Of a stretch of 15,403 nt of DNA, positions 7,866-15,348 are shown in pieces. The translations under genes and the position numbers were made by a program. The notes below the pieces were generated by a model, which made no database searches, was not told the DNA's origin, and saw only the letters and a program-made list of their open reading frames with translations. Location of the stretch: positions 1-15,403 of the forward strand of contig CAMLFK010000105.1 of assembly GCA_946479255.1 (NCBI GenBank). Direction: 5' to 3'. The number at the start of each line of letters is the position of its first letter. The first letter of the stretch is position 1. The DNA comes from an uncultured Oxalobacteraceae bacterium. Its GTDB lineage: Bacteria > Pseudomonadota > Gammaproteobacteria > Burkholderiales > Burkholderiaceae.

Positions 7866-7900
7866 ACAATCGCAGATCTTCGGCGCTCCAAAGCCGAGCC
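7866..7900 (+). repeat. Direct repeat, right copy (relic of the lyase 3' end before terA)
   Basis: This matches 5583-5616: 15 identical bases, a T/C change, seven identical bases, one inserted C, then AAAGC and GAG. In the lyase frame it would read QSQIFGA, like the true C-terminus, with TTC replacing TTT for the same Phe. It is non-coding here and ends nine bases before terA's ribosome site. It looks like a leftover of a lyase gene end that once directly preceded terA. Confidence 0.75.
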
Positions 7901-7922
7901 GCCTTCACTGGAGGAATAACTC

Positions 7923-9128
7923 GTGACTACATTCTCGCGCGGTCAAAAAGGCAAGCTGGCCGACCTCGGCTGCAACTCGCCCTTTACCGCCACCATCGAC
8001 ATCGCGGCCGCCGGCCTGTCGGTCGACGTCTCCTGCTTCGGCCTGGACAGCAACGACAAGCTGTCCGACGACCGTTTCATGGTGTTTTTCAACCAGCTCG
8101 CCAGTCCGGGCGGCGCCATCAAACTGGACAACAGCGGCAGCGGCGCGCGCTTCGCGCTCAATCTCGACGCCCTGCCTGCGAACATCGTCAAGCTGGTGTT
8201 CGTCGCCGCCATCGACGGCAACGGCACCATGCGCCAGATCGGCCAGTCCAGCATGCGCCTGGGCGAGGCGCTGACTTTCCCATGGTCGGGCGCGGATTTT
8301 CAGGATGAAAAAGCGGTGATCGTCGGCGAAATTTACCGCAAGGATGGCGTGTGGCGCTTCGGCGCCGTAGGCCAGGGCTTCAATGGCGGCCTGTCCGCCC
8401 TGCTGACCCACTTCGGCGGCAGCGAAGCGGCACCCACGCCGGCACCAGTTGCCGAGCAAAAGAAAGTGTCCCTGTCCAAAGTCACGCTGGAAAAGCGCGG
8501 CGACAAGGTCTCGCTCGACAAGCGCGGCGGCAGCCGTGGCTTCGGCAAGATCCACGTCAACCTGAACTGGAACCGCAGCCCTCAGGCATCAAAAGAACCG
8601 CAAAAGACCGGCTTCCTGGCCAAGCTCACCGGCGCCGACAAAGGCCCGCAAGGGGTCGACCTGGACCTCGGCTGCATGTTCGAAATGGCCAGCGGCCAGC
8701 CGGGCCTGGTGCAGGCGCTCGGCAATGCCTGGGGCGACTACGAACGCGCGCCCTTCATCAAGCTCGAAGGCGACGACCGCACCGGCCAGTCCACCAGCGG
8801 CGAAAACCTGCACATCAATGGCGACCACTTCGACCAGATCAAGCGGGCGCTGATCTTCGCCTTCATTTACCGCGGCGCGCCGAACTGGGCCGCCACCGAC
8901 GGCGTGGTGACGATCAACATGCCGGACCAGGCACCGATCGAAGTGCGCCTGAACCAGGGCGGCAACCAGATGATGTGCGCCATCGCCATGATCGAAAACC
9001 GCAATGGCGCCTTGCAGGTCACCAAGCTGGAAGAGTATTTCGCCCAGCAAGGCAAGACCAGCGCCCACCAGCTGATGGACCAGCGTTTCGGCTATGGCCT
9101 GCGCTGGACCACGGGCACCAAGGATTAA
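7923..9128 (+). CDS. terA: TerA-like protein with two TerD-type domains
   Basis: A 401-residue cytoplasmic Ter protein with two TerD-like domains, close to the ~385 residues usual for TerA. Domain 1 (about 1-165) has FSRGQKGKL, CFGLDSNDKLSDDRFMVFFNQ and AVGQGFNGGL. A Pro/Ala linker follows, then VTLEKRGD (187-194) and VSLDKRGG (196-203). Domain 2 (about 210-401) has VDLDLG (from 245), the acidic loop EGDDRTGQSTSGEN (282-295) and a C-terminal FGYGLRWTTG. The calcium-type acidic loop is kept in domain 2 but looks eroded in domain 1 (LDNSGSGARF). The start is GTG 7923, with an excellent GGAGG at 7910-7914. It was probably once directly behind the lyase gene. The two-domain family is firm; the terA name rests on remembered family features. 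Confidence 0.82.
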   Translation: MTTFSRGQKGKLADLGCNSPFTATIDIAAAGLSVDVSCFGLDSNDKLSDDRFMVFFNQLASPGGAIKLDNSGSGARFALNLDALPANIVKLVFVAAIDGNGTMRQIGQSSMRLGEALTFPWSGADFQDEKAVIVGEIYRKDGVWRFGAVGQGFNGGLSALLTHFGGSEAAPTPAPVAEQKKVSLSKVTLEKRGDKVSLDKRGGSRGFGKIHVNLNWNRSPQASKEPQKTGFLAKLTGADKGPQGVDLDLGCMFEMASGQPGLVQALGNAWGDYERAPFIKLEGDDRTGQSTSGENLHINGDHFDQIKRALIFAFIYRGAPNWAATDGVVTINMPDQAPIEVRLNQGGNQMMCAIAMIENRNGALQVTKLEEYFAQQGKTSAHQLMDQRFGYGLRWTTGTKD

Positions 9129-9237
9129 ACAGCGCGCACGGTTGAAGTAAGGACGCGCGCAGGATCGCGGCGGATTCGGTATCTTGGGGGCATGTCGAAA
9201 GGATGATGTCTCCAACAATAAGATAAGCGAGCGTCCT

Positions 9238-10350
9238 ATGTCAGAACAAGAACATCACGCCGAGCAAACGCCCGCGCAAAAACGCGAAGAACACAAGCAG
9301 GAAGACCGCGACCTGAGCCGCCAGGTCGTACTCATCAACGGCATCACGGTGCTGTTCATCGTGCTGCTGGCGGCCCTGGTCTACGCCGCCAATGCGCTGC
9401 TGCTGGTATTCGCCTGCATCCTGTTCGCCATCCTGCTGTACCAGCTGGCCGGCGCCCTGCGCAAGCGCACCGGGCTGTCGCACAATCTGGCCTTGACAGG
9501 CGTGGTGCTGGCCCTGCTGGCGATCTTCGTCGGCGGCGGCTGGCTGATGGCGCCGCAGATTTCCGACCAGGCCGGCCAGCTTGCCAAGGTCATCCCCGAC
9601 TCGCTGCAACGCCTGCGCGCCATACTGGAAAGCCATGAATGGCTGAAGTTCCTGGTGCGCCAGCTACCGTCACCGGAACGCATCACCCAGCACATGGCTG
9701 CCATGGTGCCCAATGCCGGACTATTCTTCGCCGGCCTCGTCGGCGCGCTGGGCAACGTCGCCATCATCACTTTCGTGGGCATTTACCTGGCGGCATCGCC
9801 GCGCCAGTACATCCGCGGCCTCATCAAACTCGTGCCGCAGCGCGAGCGCCCACGCGCCCAGGAAGTGATGGACACCATTGGCGACAACCTTGGTAGATGG
9901 TTGCTGGGCAAGTTCGCCTCGATGCTGGCGGTCGGCACCATCACGAGCGTGGGCCTGTACGCGATCGGCGTGCCGCTCGCCCTGATTCTGGGCATCATTG
10001 CCGGCCTGCTCGACTTCATCCCCTACCTCGGCCCCATCTTCGCCGGCGTGCCGGCCGTGCTGATCGCCTTCACCATCAGCCCCGAGCTGGCGCTCTACAC
10101 CATCCTGGCGTTCGTCGGCATCCAGCTGGTCGAAGGCTATCTGCTGCAGCCGCTGATCGAAGCCAAGTCGGTATCCTTGCCGCCGGCCCTGACCATCATC
10201 ATGCAGCTGGCCTTCGGCGCCTTCTTCGGGCTGGCCGGCGTGGCGCTTGCCACGCCCCTGACGGCCATGCTGAGCGTGCTGGTCAACATGCTGTATATCC
10301 AGGATGTGCTGGGCGACAAGAGTGGAGTACATGTCGCCCAGAAACATTAG
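9238..10350 (+). CDS. AI-2E / PerM-family transporter
   Basis: A 370-residue polytopic inner-membrane protein of the AI-2E transporter (PerM/YdiK, PF01594) family; members export small molecules or act as ion antiporters. A hydrophilic, charged N-terminus of ~30 residues precedes about eight membrane helices. The conserved family core is plain: LLDFIPYLGPIFAGVPAVL followed by VEGYLLQPLIEAKSVSLPP and a C-terminal helix bundle. TTG 9184 extends the frame by 18 codons, but ATG 9238 gives a normal cytoplasmic N-terminus; neither has a strong ribosome site. It follows terA by 109 bases in the same direction and may be co-transcribed or have its own promoter; none is clear. Its stop overlaps the convergent creD stop by four bases. 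The substrate cannot be told from sequence. Confidence 0.88.
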   Translation: MSEQEHHAEQTPAQKREEHKQEDRDLSRQVVLINGITVLFIVLLAALVYAANALLLVFACILFAILLYQLAGALRKRTGLSHNLALTGVVLALLAIFVGGGWLMAPQISDQAGQLAKVIPDSLQRLRAILESHEWLKFLVRQLPSPERITQHMAAMVPNAGLFFAGLVGALGNVAIITFVGIYLAASPRQYIRGLIKLVPQRERPRAQEVMDTIGDNLGRWLLGKFASMLAVGTITSVGLYAIGVPLALILGIIAGLLDFIPYLGPIFAGVPAVLIAFTISPELALYTILAFVGIQLVEGYLLQPLIEAKSVSLPPALTIIMQLAFGAFFGLAGVALATPLTAMLSVLVNMLYIQDVLGDKSGVHVAQKH

Positions 10351-11711
10351 ACAGTGTCCGCCTTGCCGATCTGGTACCAGTCCACCTTACGGGTGAGCAC
10401 CATGACAGCGGCGAGCACGACGAACAGCAACAGGCTTCCGAGTATCAGCGCATTGTTTTCCGAGATCAGCAGGCCATAGAGCGCGCCGTAAAGGAGAGTG
10501 AGCGCGGCGCCGAAGCCGATGCCGCGGCGCCAGTCGCGCAGCACGAAAGACAGGTAAAAGCCGATCAGCACGGTACAAGCCAGGCTGGACAACACGTACG
10601 AGAGCAGGAAGTCGAGATGCTCCGACATGCTCAGCAGCAGCAAGAAGAACAGCGCCAGGGCCAGGCCCACCAGCAGATACTGGACCGGGTGGATCGGCAG
10701 CCGCTTCAGGATTTCGAACACGAAGAAGGCGGTGAAGGTCAGCACAACAAACAGCAGGCCGTACTTGGTGGCACGCTCCGCCAGCGAATACACATTCACG
10801 GGTTCGATCAATCCGACGCTGAAACGGTCCAGTATCGGACGCTGGGCTGGCGTGTCGGCGCGGTGGGTTTCGAGAGCGCGCAATTGCTGCTGCGCATTAG
10901 TGGCAAGCGATGAGATATCCCAGCTTGCGGCAAAACCTTTCTCGTTGATCACCCGGTTGCGGGGCGACGGCAGGAACTCTCCGCTGAACTGCGGATGCAC
11001 CCAATTGGACTTCAGATGAACCTTACTGTTCTTTCCAACCGGAACGATCTCCAGCGATTCTATACCGTCCAGTCCCAGGTCAAAGGCGAAGCGGGCGCGG
11101 CCAGGCTGGGTCAAGGGCAGCACGCCCAGCGGCGCGTGCAAGCCGTTCGGCACGCCTGCCAGGCCGGTGCTCTGCTGGAGCTCGACCTGCTTGCCGTCCC
11201 AGTCAATGTGCGGAATATTACGGATGCCGCGCACGTCGTAGATGCCCAGCGCGATGCTGGCTCTGCCCACGGTGATGCGCGAACCGGTGGTGGCGCGCGG
11301 CAACTGGTCGACGGTCGGCAGGATGAAATCGCCGCTGAACTTGTGCTGGCCGCTATAGACCAGCACCTGATGGATGCCGCGATAGCGCCGGAAGGTATCG
11401 ATGCTGCCATTCATGGCCAGCTGGTTCGGGAAAGCCAGGAAGGTCCGGTGTGCCACCCGTTTGATGAGCTCGGCCTTGGCCTCGCGCGTGGCGGGAGTGA
11501 CGGCCTCGTCGTATTCATCGTCGTAGCGGATCACCAGCACCGGGCCGGTAATGACTTGCTGGCGCACCGAGTCGGTGGCGATGCTGGTGATGGCTTGCTG
11601 GCGGAAATTCGCCCGCTCGCGGATGGTGTCATTAATCATCGCCAGCGCAATGCAGATGAGGACAGCCAGGCCGACAATGGCGGATATCTTGAAGAACAGA
11701 TTTTTTTGCAT
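10347..11711 (-). CDS. creD: CreD-like inner-membrane protein
   Basis: A 454-residue protein matching CreD (about 450 residues in E. coli), the main effector of the CreBC system, linked to envelope integrity and colicin E2 tolerance. One N-terminal membrane helix (FFKISAIVGLAVLICIALAM) precedes a large periplasmic domain, which starts with the family-typical RQQVITGPVLVIRY segment. About five C-terminal helices (roughly residues 316-450) complete it. The start ATG at 11711 has AGGAAG a few bases upstream. It lies 75 bases downstream of creC on the same strand, so it may share its transcript or have its own CreB-controlled promoter. I do not find a full TTCAC-N6-TTCAC cre tag in the gap, only a single TTCAC half. 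Confidence 0.9.
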   Translation of the reverse strand: MQKNLFFKISAIVGLAVLICIALAMINDTIRERANFRQQAITSIATDSVRQQVITGPVLVIRYDDEYDEAVTPATREAKAELIKRVAHRTFLAFPNQLAMNGSIDTFRRYRGIHQVLVYSGQHKFSGDFILPTVDQLPRATTGSRITVGRASIALGIYDVRGIRNIPHIDWDGKQVELQQSTGLAGVPNGLHAPLGVLPLTQPGRARFAFDLGLDGIESLEIVPVGKNSKVHLKSNWVHPQFSGEFLPSPRNRVINEKGFAASWDISSLATNAQQQLRALETHRADTPAQRPILDRFSVGLIEPVNVYSLAERATKYGLLFVVLTFTAFFVFEILKRLPIHPVQYLLVGLALALFFLLLLSMSEHLDFLLSYVLSSLACTVLIGFYLSFVLRDWRRGIGFGAALTLLYGALYGLLISENNALILGSLLLFVVLAAVMVLTRKVDWYQIGKADTV

Positions 11712-11786
11712 GGCGCTTCCTTGTTAAAAGATGCGGCCAGTGTAGAAAGCGTCTGTGCGCTGATGATGCGTTTTGTGTGAAGTGAT

Positions 11787-13208
11787 TTAATTAAGTGGCA
11801 ATACCAGCCGCGCCACCGCGCCGCCGTGTTCGCCATTCGCCACGCTCACCGTGCCGCCGTGCAAAGACGCGACCTCGCGCACGAAGGGCAAGCCCAGCCC
11901 GGTGCTGCGCTCGCCATCCGGCCGCGCCAGCGAATAGAAGCGCTCAAACAGCCGCTCCTCGGCAAAGGCCGGAATGCCGGGCCCTTGATCGCTGATGGTG
12001 ACGACGGCGCTCTCCCCGTCGCGGCGCGCCTTCAATTCGATGGTGCTGCCGCGCGGCGCAAAGTCGATCGCGTTGTCGACCAGGTTGCCGAGCGCCTGGC
12101 GCAGCAGCAATTGCTCGCCCGGCAGCCGCACGGCGTCCACATCGATGGCCAGGGTCAGAGCGCGCGCATTCAGGCGAAGCGCGCAGTCGGTCTGCACCAG
12201 CTGGGCCAGTGCGGGCAGATCCACCTGCTCCGGCGACGACAGGCGCTGCTGTTTCTCGACCCGGATCAGCGCCAGCAGCTTGTCGATCAGCTGCTTCTGG
12301 CGGGCATTCTGATGCAGGATATTGCTGAGAAAATGGCGGCGTTCGCTGTCCGGCATGTCTTCCTGCATCAGCTCGGCCGAACCCTGAATCGCCGCGATCG
12401 GGCTTTTCAGTTCGTGCGCCAGCGTATGCATCAGCTCTTCCGCATACTGCTTGCCTTCGAGCTTGTGGCGCATGTCTTCCAGCGCCCGGCCGAGCCGGCC
12501 GATTTCGTTGTTGCCCAGCTTCGGCAAGGTGGTCTTGTCGCCCGCCTCGACCGCGCCGATGTAGCGCATCAGTTTGCCGAGCGAGCGGTTGAGCCACCAG
12601 GCGAACATGGCGCCGATCAGCAGCGACAAGGCCAGCAGCAGCACGCCGCGCTGCAGGATGATGCGCTGGCTGCGTTCGATGAAGGGTTGCACGGTGGCGT
12701 TCGGCTTGGCCACGGTGAGTACGCCGATCAGGCGCTCGCCGTCGCGGATCGGCGCGGCCACATGCATCACGGTGCTGGAATCGTCGCCCGGATAGGCGCG
12801 CGTGCTGCGCGCCCCGTAGACGCCACGCAAGGTGCGGTAGACATCGTTCCAGCGCGAATAATCCTGGCCGACCGCTTCCCCGCGCGAATCGAAGATGACG
12901 ATGCCGCGTGCATCGGTGATGTAGACGCGGGAATTCAAGTCTCGCTTGTGAAAGCCGTCGATCTTCACGTCAACCTTGCGCCGCTCGAAGGCCTGGATGC
13001 GTGCCAGGGTCGTGTCCGGCCCCACCCGGCCCGCCTTGACGTCGTCGGCCACCAGCAGCGCCAGCAGGTGGGCGGTTTCGACCAGGGTATCTTCTTGCGT
13101 CGCGCGCACGCCTGGCTTGACCTCTTGCATAAATACATTGAGCAGGAACCATGCTGCCAGCCCCACGATCAGGAAATAGCCCAGCAGAATGCGCAGGCCT
13201 ATTTTCAT
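11787..13208 (-). CDS. creC: CreC-like sensor histidine kinase
   Basis: A 473-residue membrane sensor kinase, essentially the length of E. coli CreC (474). Helix 1 (about 6-27), a periplasmic sensor domain of ~160 residues, helix 2 (about 187-208) and a HAMP linker lead to the dimerisation domain LMHTLAHELKSPIAAIQG, with phospho-acceptor His265. The ATPase domain shows the N box LVDNAIDFAP, the G1 box DQGPGIPA and the G2 box GLGLPFV, all intact. It should phosphorylate CreB. ATG 13208 overlaps the creB stop (ATGA), so the longer open frame upstream is a shadow of creB. CreC homologues respond to envelope and beta-lactam stress or to carbon and redox state; which signal applies here is not known. 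Confidence 0.92.
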   Translation of the reverse strand: MKIGLRILLGYFLIVGLAAWFLLNVFMQEVKPGVRATQEDTLVETAHLLALLVADDVKAGRVGPDTTLARIQAFERRKVDVKIDGFHKRDLNSRVYITDARGIVIFDSRGEAVGQDYSRWNDVYRTLRGVYGARSTRAYPGDDSSTVMHVAAPIRDGERLIGVLTVAKPNATVQPFIERSQRIILQRGVLLLALSLLIGAMFAWWLNRSLGKLMRYIGAVEAGDKTTLPKLGNNEIGRLGRALEDMRHKLEGKQYAEELMHTLAHELKSPIAAIQGSAELMQEDMPDSERRHFLSNILHQNARQKQLIDKLLALIRVEKQQRLSSPEQVDLPALAQLVQTDCALRLNARALTLAIDVDAVRLPGEQLLLRQALGNLVDNAIDFAPRGSTIELKARRDGESAVVTISDQGPGIPAFAEERLFERFYSLARPDGERSTGLGLPFVREVASLHGGTVSVANGEHGGAVARLVLPLN

Positions 13209-13903
13209 GCAACGCTCAGGCTGTAGCCCATGCCGCGGTGGGTCTGGATCGGATCGCTGGAAGGATAGACCGCACGCAGCTTGGCGCGCAATGACTTCAC
13301 GTGGGCATCGACCGTGCGGTCGAGCGTGTCCGGCGCATCGGCCCAGACCCGGTCCATCAATTGCGCGCGCGACAGTACATGGCCGGGATGCTCCAGCAAG
13401 GTCTTGAGCAGCAGGTATTCGTAGCGGGTCAGCTCCAGCGCATGGCCCTGGTAGAGGATGCGCGCCTCCTGCTCGCGCAGCGCGAAGGCCGGGGCGGCCA
13501 AGGGCGGCGGCGGGGCCAGGCGGCGCAGTACGACGCGGATGCGCGCCACCAGTTCGCGCGGCGAAAACGGCTTGCTCACATAATCGTCGGCACCGATTTC
13601 CAGGCCCACGATGCGGTCGATCTCGTCGCTGCGGGCGGTCAGGAAGATCACCGGCACGTTGGAAAATTGGCGCAGCTGGCGGCACACTTCGAAGCCGTTC
13701 AGGTCCGGCAGGCCGACGTCGAGCACGACCAGGGCCGGGGCCGGGGCGCTGCGCATGGCCTCCAGCGCCTGCATCCCGAGGGTGAGGTGCTGTGGCGCAA
13801 AGCCATCGGTTCTCAGGGCATACGCAATACTGTCGGCGATGGCTTGCTCATCCTCCACGATCAGGATGGTCTTGGGAATCGGGAGCTGGGCGGTTGGGAG
13901 CAT
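13205..13903 (-). CDS. creB: CreB-like OmpR-family response regulator
   Basis: A 232-residue two-domain regulator. The receiver carries the acidic pocket VEDE (D18), the phospho-acceptor D62 in VVLDVGLPDLNG, T89 and K111 (SKPF). The C-terminal winged helix of the OmpR/PhoB type ends in RTVDAHVKSLRAKL and HRGMGYSL. It is the partner of CreC and should activate genes such as creD. ATG 13903 is the only plausible start: no start codon lies between it and the first receiver strand. No Shine-Dalgarno sequence precedes it, and the best promoter ends five bases upstream. A divergent gene for a TPR protein starts 130 bases away. CreB is favoured over other OmpR regulators because of the CreC and CreD neighbours. 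Confidence 0.9.
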   Translation of the reverse strand: MLPTAQLPIPKTILIVEDEQAIADSIAYALRTDGFAPQHLTLGMQALEAMRSAPAPALVVLDVGLPDLNGFEVCRQLRQFSNVPVIFLTARSDEIDRIVGLEIGADDYVSKPFSPRELVARIRVVLRRLAPPPPLAAPAFALREQEARILYQGHALELTRYEYLLLKTLLEHPGHVLSRAQLMDRVWADAPDTLDRTVDAHVKSLRAKLRAVYPSSDPIQTHRGMGYSLSVA

Positions 13904-13908
13904 GCCGA

Positions 13909-13937
13909 AGTATCGCCAGTCTGTACTGCTCCGTCAA
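13909..13937 (-). promoter_or_regulatory. Candidate sigma70 promoter for creBCD, predicted leaderless
   Basis: On the minus strand, TTGACG (13937-13932, 5 of 6) is spaced by exactly 17 bases from GATACT (13914-13909, 4 of 6). The expected transcript start falls at 13902-13903, the A or T of the creB ATG, so the mRNA would have no leader. That agrees with the lack of a ribosome-binding sequence. Confidence 0.5.
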
Positions 13938-14033
13938 ATTCTCCTGCGCGCCGGTGCTGAAAATGCAGGCGGACGAGGCCGATTGCATTAATATTGCTGT
14001 AACCCGCCCTTGGCCAATTCTTCAGGACCGCCC

Positions 14034-15212
14034 ATGCTCACCCCACGTCTCGTTCTCCTCGCAGCCGTGCTGTTCGCCCCGCTCCAGCCTGCGCTGGCGG
14101 CGGTCAAAGGCAATCCCACCAGCGAAGCCTTGCGGCTCGAAGGCGACGCGCTGCTCGCCAACGGCAAGCTGCAGGAAGCGATCGAAAAATATACCAAGGC
14201 CAACAACGCCGATCCCAAAGCGTCGGCGCCGCTGTCGTCGATTGCCACCGTCTTCATGACGGCGGCGCGCGCCGCCGATGGCGCCAAGGCGGCCGAACTG
14301 CGCAAGCACGCGACCAGCGCGGCCAATGCGGCGCTCAAGGTTGACGAGAACGATCCGATGGGCCAGGAAGTGCTGCGCCGTCTCGACGAAGATGTGCCCT
14401 ACCGGCTATATCAGCCGAGCCTGGATGCGGCCAGGCTGGTGGAGGAAGGCGAGCAGCTTTTCGCGGCGCAAGACTATGCCAAGGCGCTGGCCAAGTATGA
14501 ACAGGCGATCGCGCGCGACCCGGGTTTCTCGCAGGCCTGGGTGTTTGCCGGCGATTGCTACTATGTGCAGAGCCAGTGGACCGAGGCCGAGGCACGCTTT
14601 CGCAAAGCCACCGAAATCGAACCGATGAACTCGCAGGCCTGGCGTTTCCTGTCCGATTCGCTGGTGCACCAGCGCAAGTGGAAAGAAGCGGAACAGGCAC
14701 TGCTGGCCGGCATTGCCGCCCATCCGGGCCAATTGCCCAACTGGGGCAAGCTGGCCGATTTGCAGCATCCCTCCCTGCCCTTGAAACGCATCGGCTTGCA
14801 GAAGAAGGCCACCGCGACGGTGGATCCGGCAACCGGCAAGCCGACCCTGAACTTCAGCGAATCGCTGTCCGCGCCGGAAAAAAAAGCCGAGATGGAATTC
14901 TGGCTGGCCTACGGGCTGGCCCAGGCCGCGGCCCAGCTCGAAAGCAAGAAGGGCAAGCCGGCGGTATCGCCCTTTAAGGCCGAGCTGGATGCCTGGAACA
15001 CGGCGCTGGGGGTGCTTGCCAAGGATCCGGAGGCGAAGGTGAGCGATCCGGCGCTGGTGTCCATGCAAAAGATCTACCGCGAAAACCACCTGGAAAGCGC
15101 GGTGCTGCTGCTGATGTTCCGCGAAGCTTACCGGCCCGAGTTCGAGGAATGGAAGAAGCGTAATCCGGACGGGGTGCGGATCTTCGTGACGCGTTACGGA
15201 CTAAGGCCCTGA
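14034..15212 (+). CDS. Secreted/periplasmic tetratricopeptide-repeat protein
   Basis: A 392-residue protein with a clear signal peptide: MLTPR, a hydrophobic core, and a likely cut after PALA (residue 22). TPR helices follow. SEALRLEGDALLANGKLQEA is the first. A second stretch, EEGEQLFAAQDYAKALAKYE, leads into DPGFSQAWVFAGDCYY and EPMNSQAWRFLSDSLV, making at least three consecutive 34-residue repeats. The C-terminal ~130 residues are not obviously TPR. TPR proteins act as scaffolds for protein-protein contact; no specific role can be assigned. The start ATG 14034 is chosen over TTG 14010 because it gives the signal peptide and has AGGA six bases upstream. It is divergent from creB and convergent with rpsJ. 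I do not recognise a named family. Confidence 0.78.
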   Translation: MLTPRLVLLAAVLFAPLQPALAAVKGNPTSEALRLEGDALLANGKLQEAIEKYTKANNADPKASAPLSSIATVFMTAARAADGAKAAELRKHATSAANAALKVDENDPMGQEVLRRLDEDVPYRLYQPSLDAARLVEEGEQLFAAQDYAKALAKYEQAIARDPGFSQAWVFAGDCYYVQSQWTEAEARFRKATEIEPMNSQAWRFLSDSLVHQRKWKEAEQALLAGIAAHPGQLPNWGKLADLQHPSLPLKRIGLQKKATATVDPATGKPTLNFSESLSAPEKKAEMEFWLAYGLAQAAAQLESKKGKPAVSPFKAELDAWNTALGVLAKDPEAKVSDPALVSMQKIYRENHLESAVLLLMFREAYRPEFEEWKKRNPDGVRIFVTRYGLRP

Positions 15213-15262
15213 TCCGCGATTCAAGAACAAAACATCGTGCCCTTGCGGGGCCGCCAAATAAA

Positions 15263-15307
15263 CGGGGCCGGGGTCATCCGCTGCAACAGCGGACTCCCCC
15301 GGCCCCG
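15263..15307 (-). terminator. Strong intrinsic terminator downstream of rpsJ
   Basis: An outer 11-bp perfect stem (CGGGGCCGGGG at 15263-15273 with 15297-15307) and an inner 7-bp stem (15277-15283 with 15287-15293) are joined by a small internal loop and a CAA loop. Read on the minus strand it is followed by TTTATTT, which gives the direction: it ends transcripts coming from rpsJ. Read on the plus strand the tail is weak (ATTCTC), but it may also stop TPR-gene transcripts. Confidence 0.85.
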
Positions 15308-15348
15308 ATTCTCGCAGGCACGCCATCCGGCGCGCCGCTGTCATTCTA

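Noticed and set aside
7857..7870. TTGTCA and TACAAT elements before terA as a promoter
   Set aside because: Each resembles a consensus hexamer, but they are only two bases apart. No partner hexamer at 16-18 bases was found, and TACAAT lies across the edge of the direct repeat.
5583..7900. The direct repeats as att sites of an integrative element or as ends of an insertion sequence
   Set aside because: There is no integrase or transposase and no terminal inverted repeats, and the copies are imperfect and derived from coding sequence.
9132..9157. GCGCGC...GCGCGC dyad after terA as a terminator
   Set aside because: The arms are simple alternating GC, the loop is long and no T run follows.
11776..11794. 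CreB-binding cre tag and the TTAATTAA palindrome near the creC stop
   Set aside because: Only one TTCAC half-site is present, with no second half six bases away; the palindrome overlaps the creC stop and has no further support.
13209..13685. Extension of the CreC frame upstream into creB (a 632-codon frame)
   Set aside because: The extra residues are an out-of-frame reading of creB; ATG 13208 overlaps the creB stop and begins with a normal signal-anchor helix.
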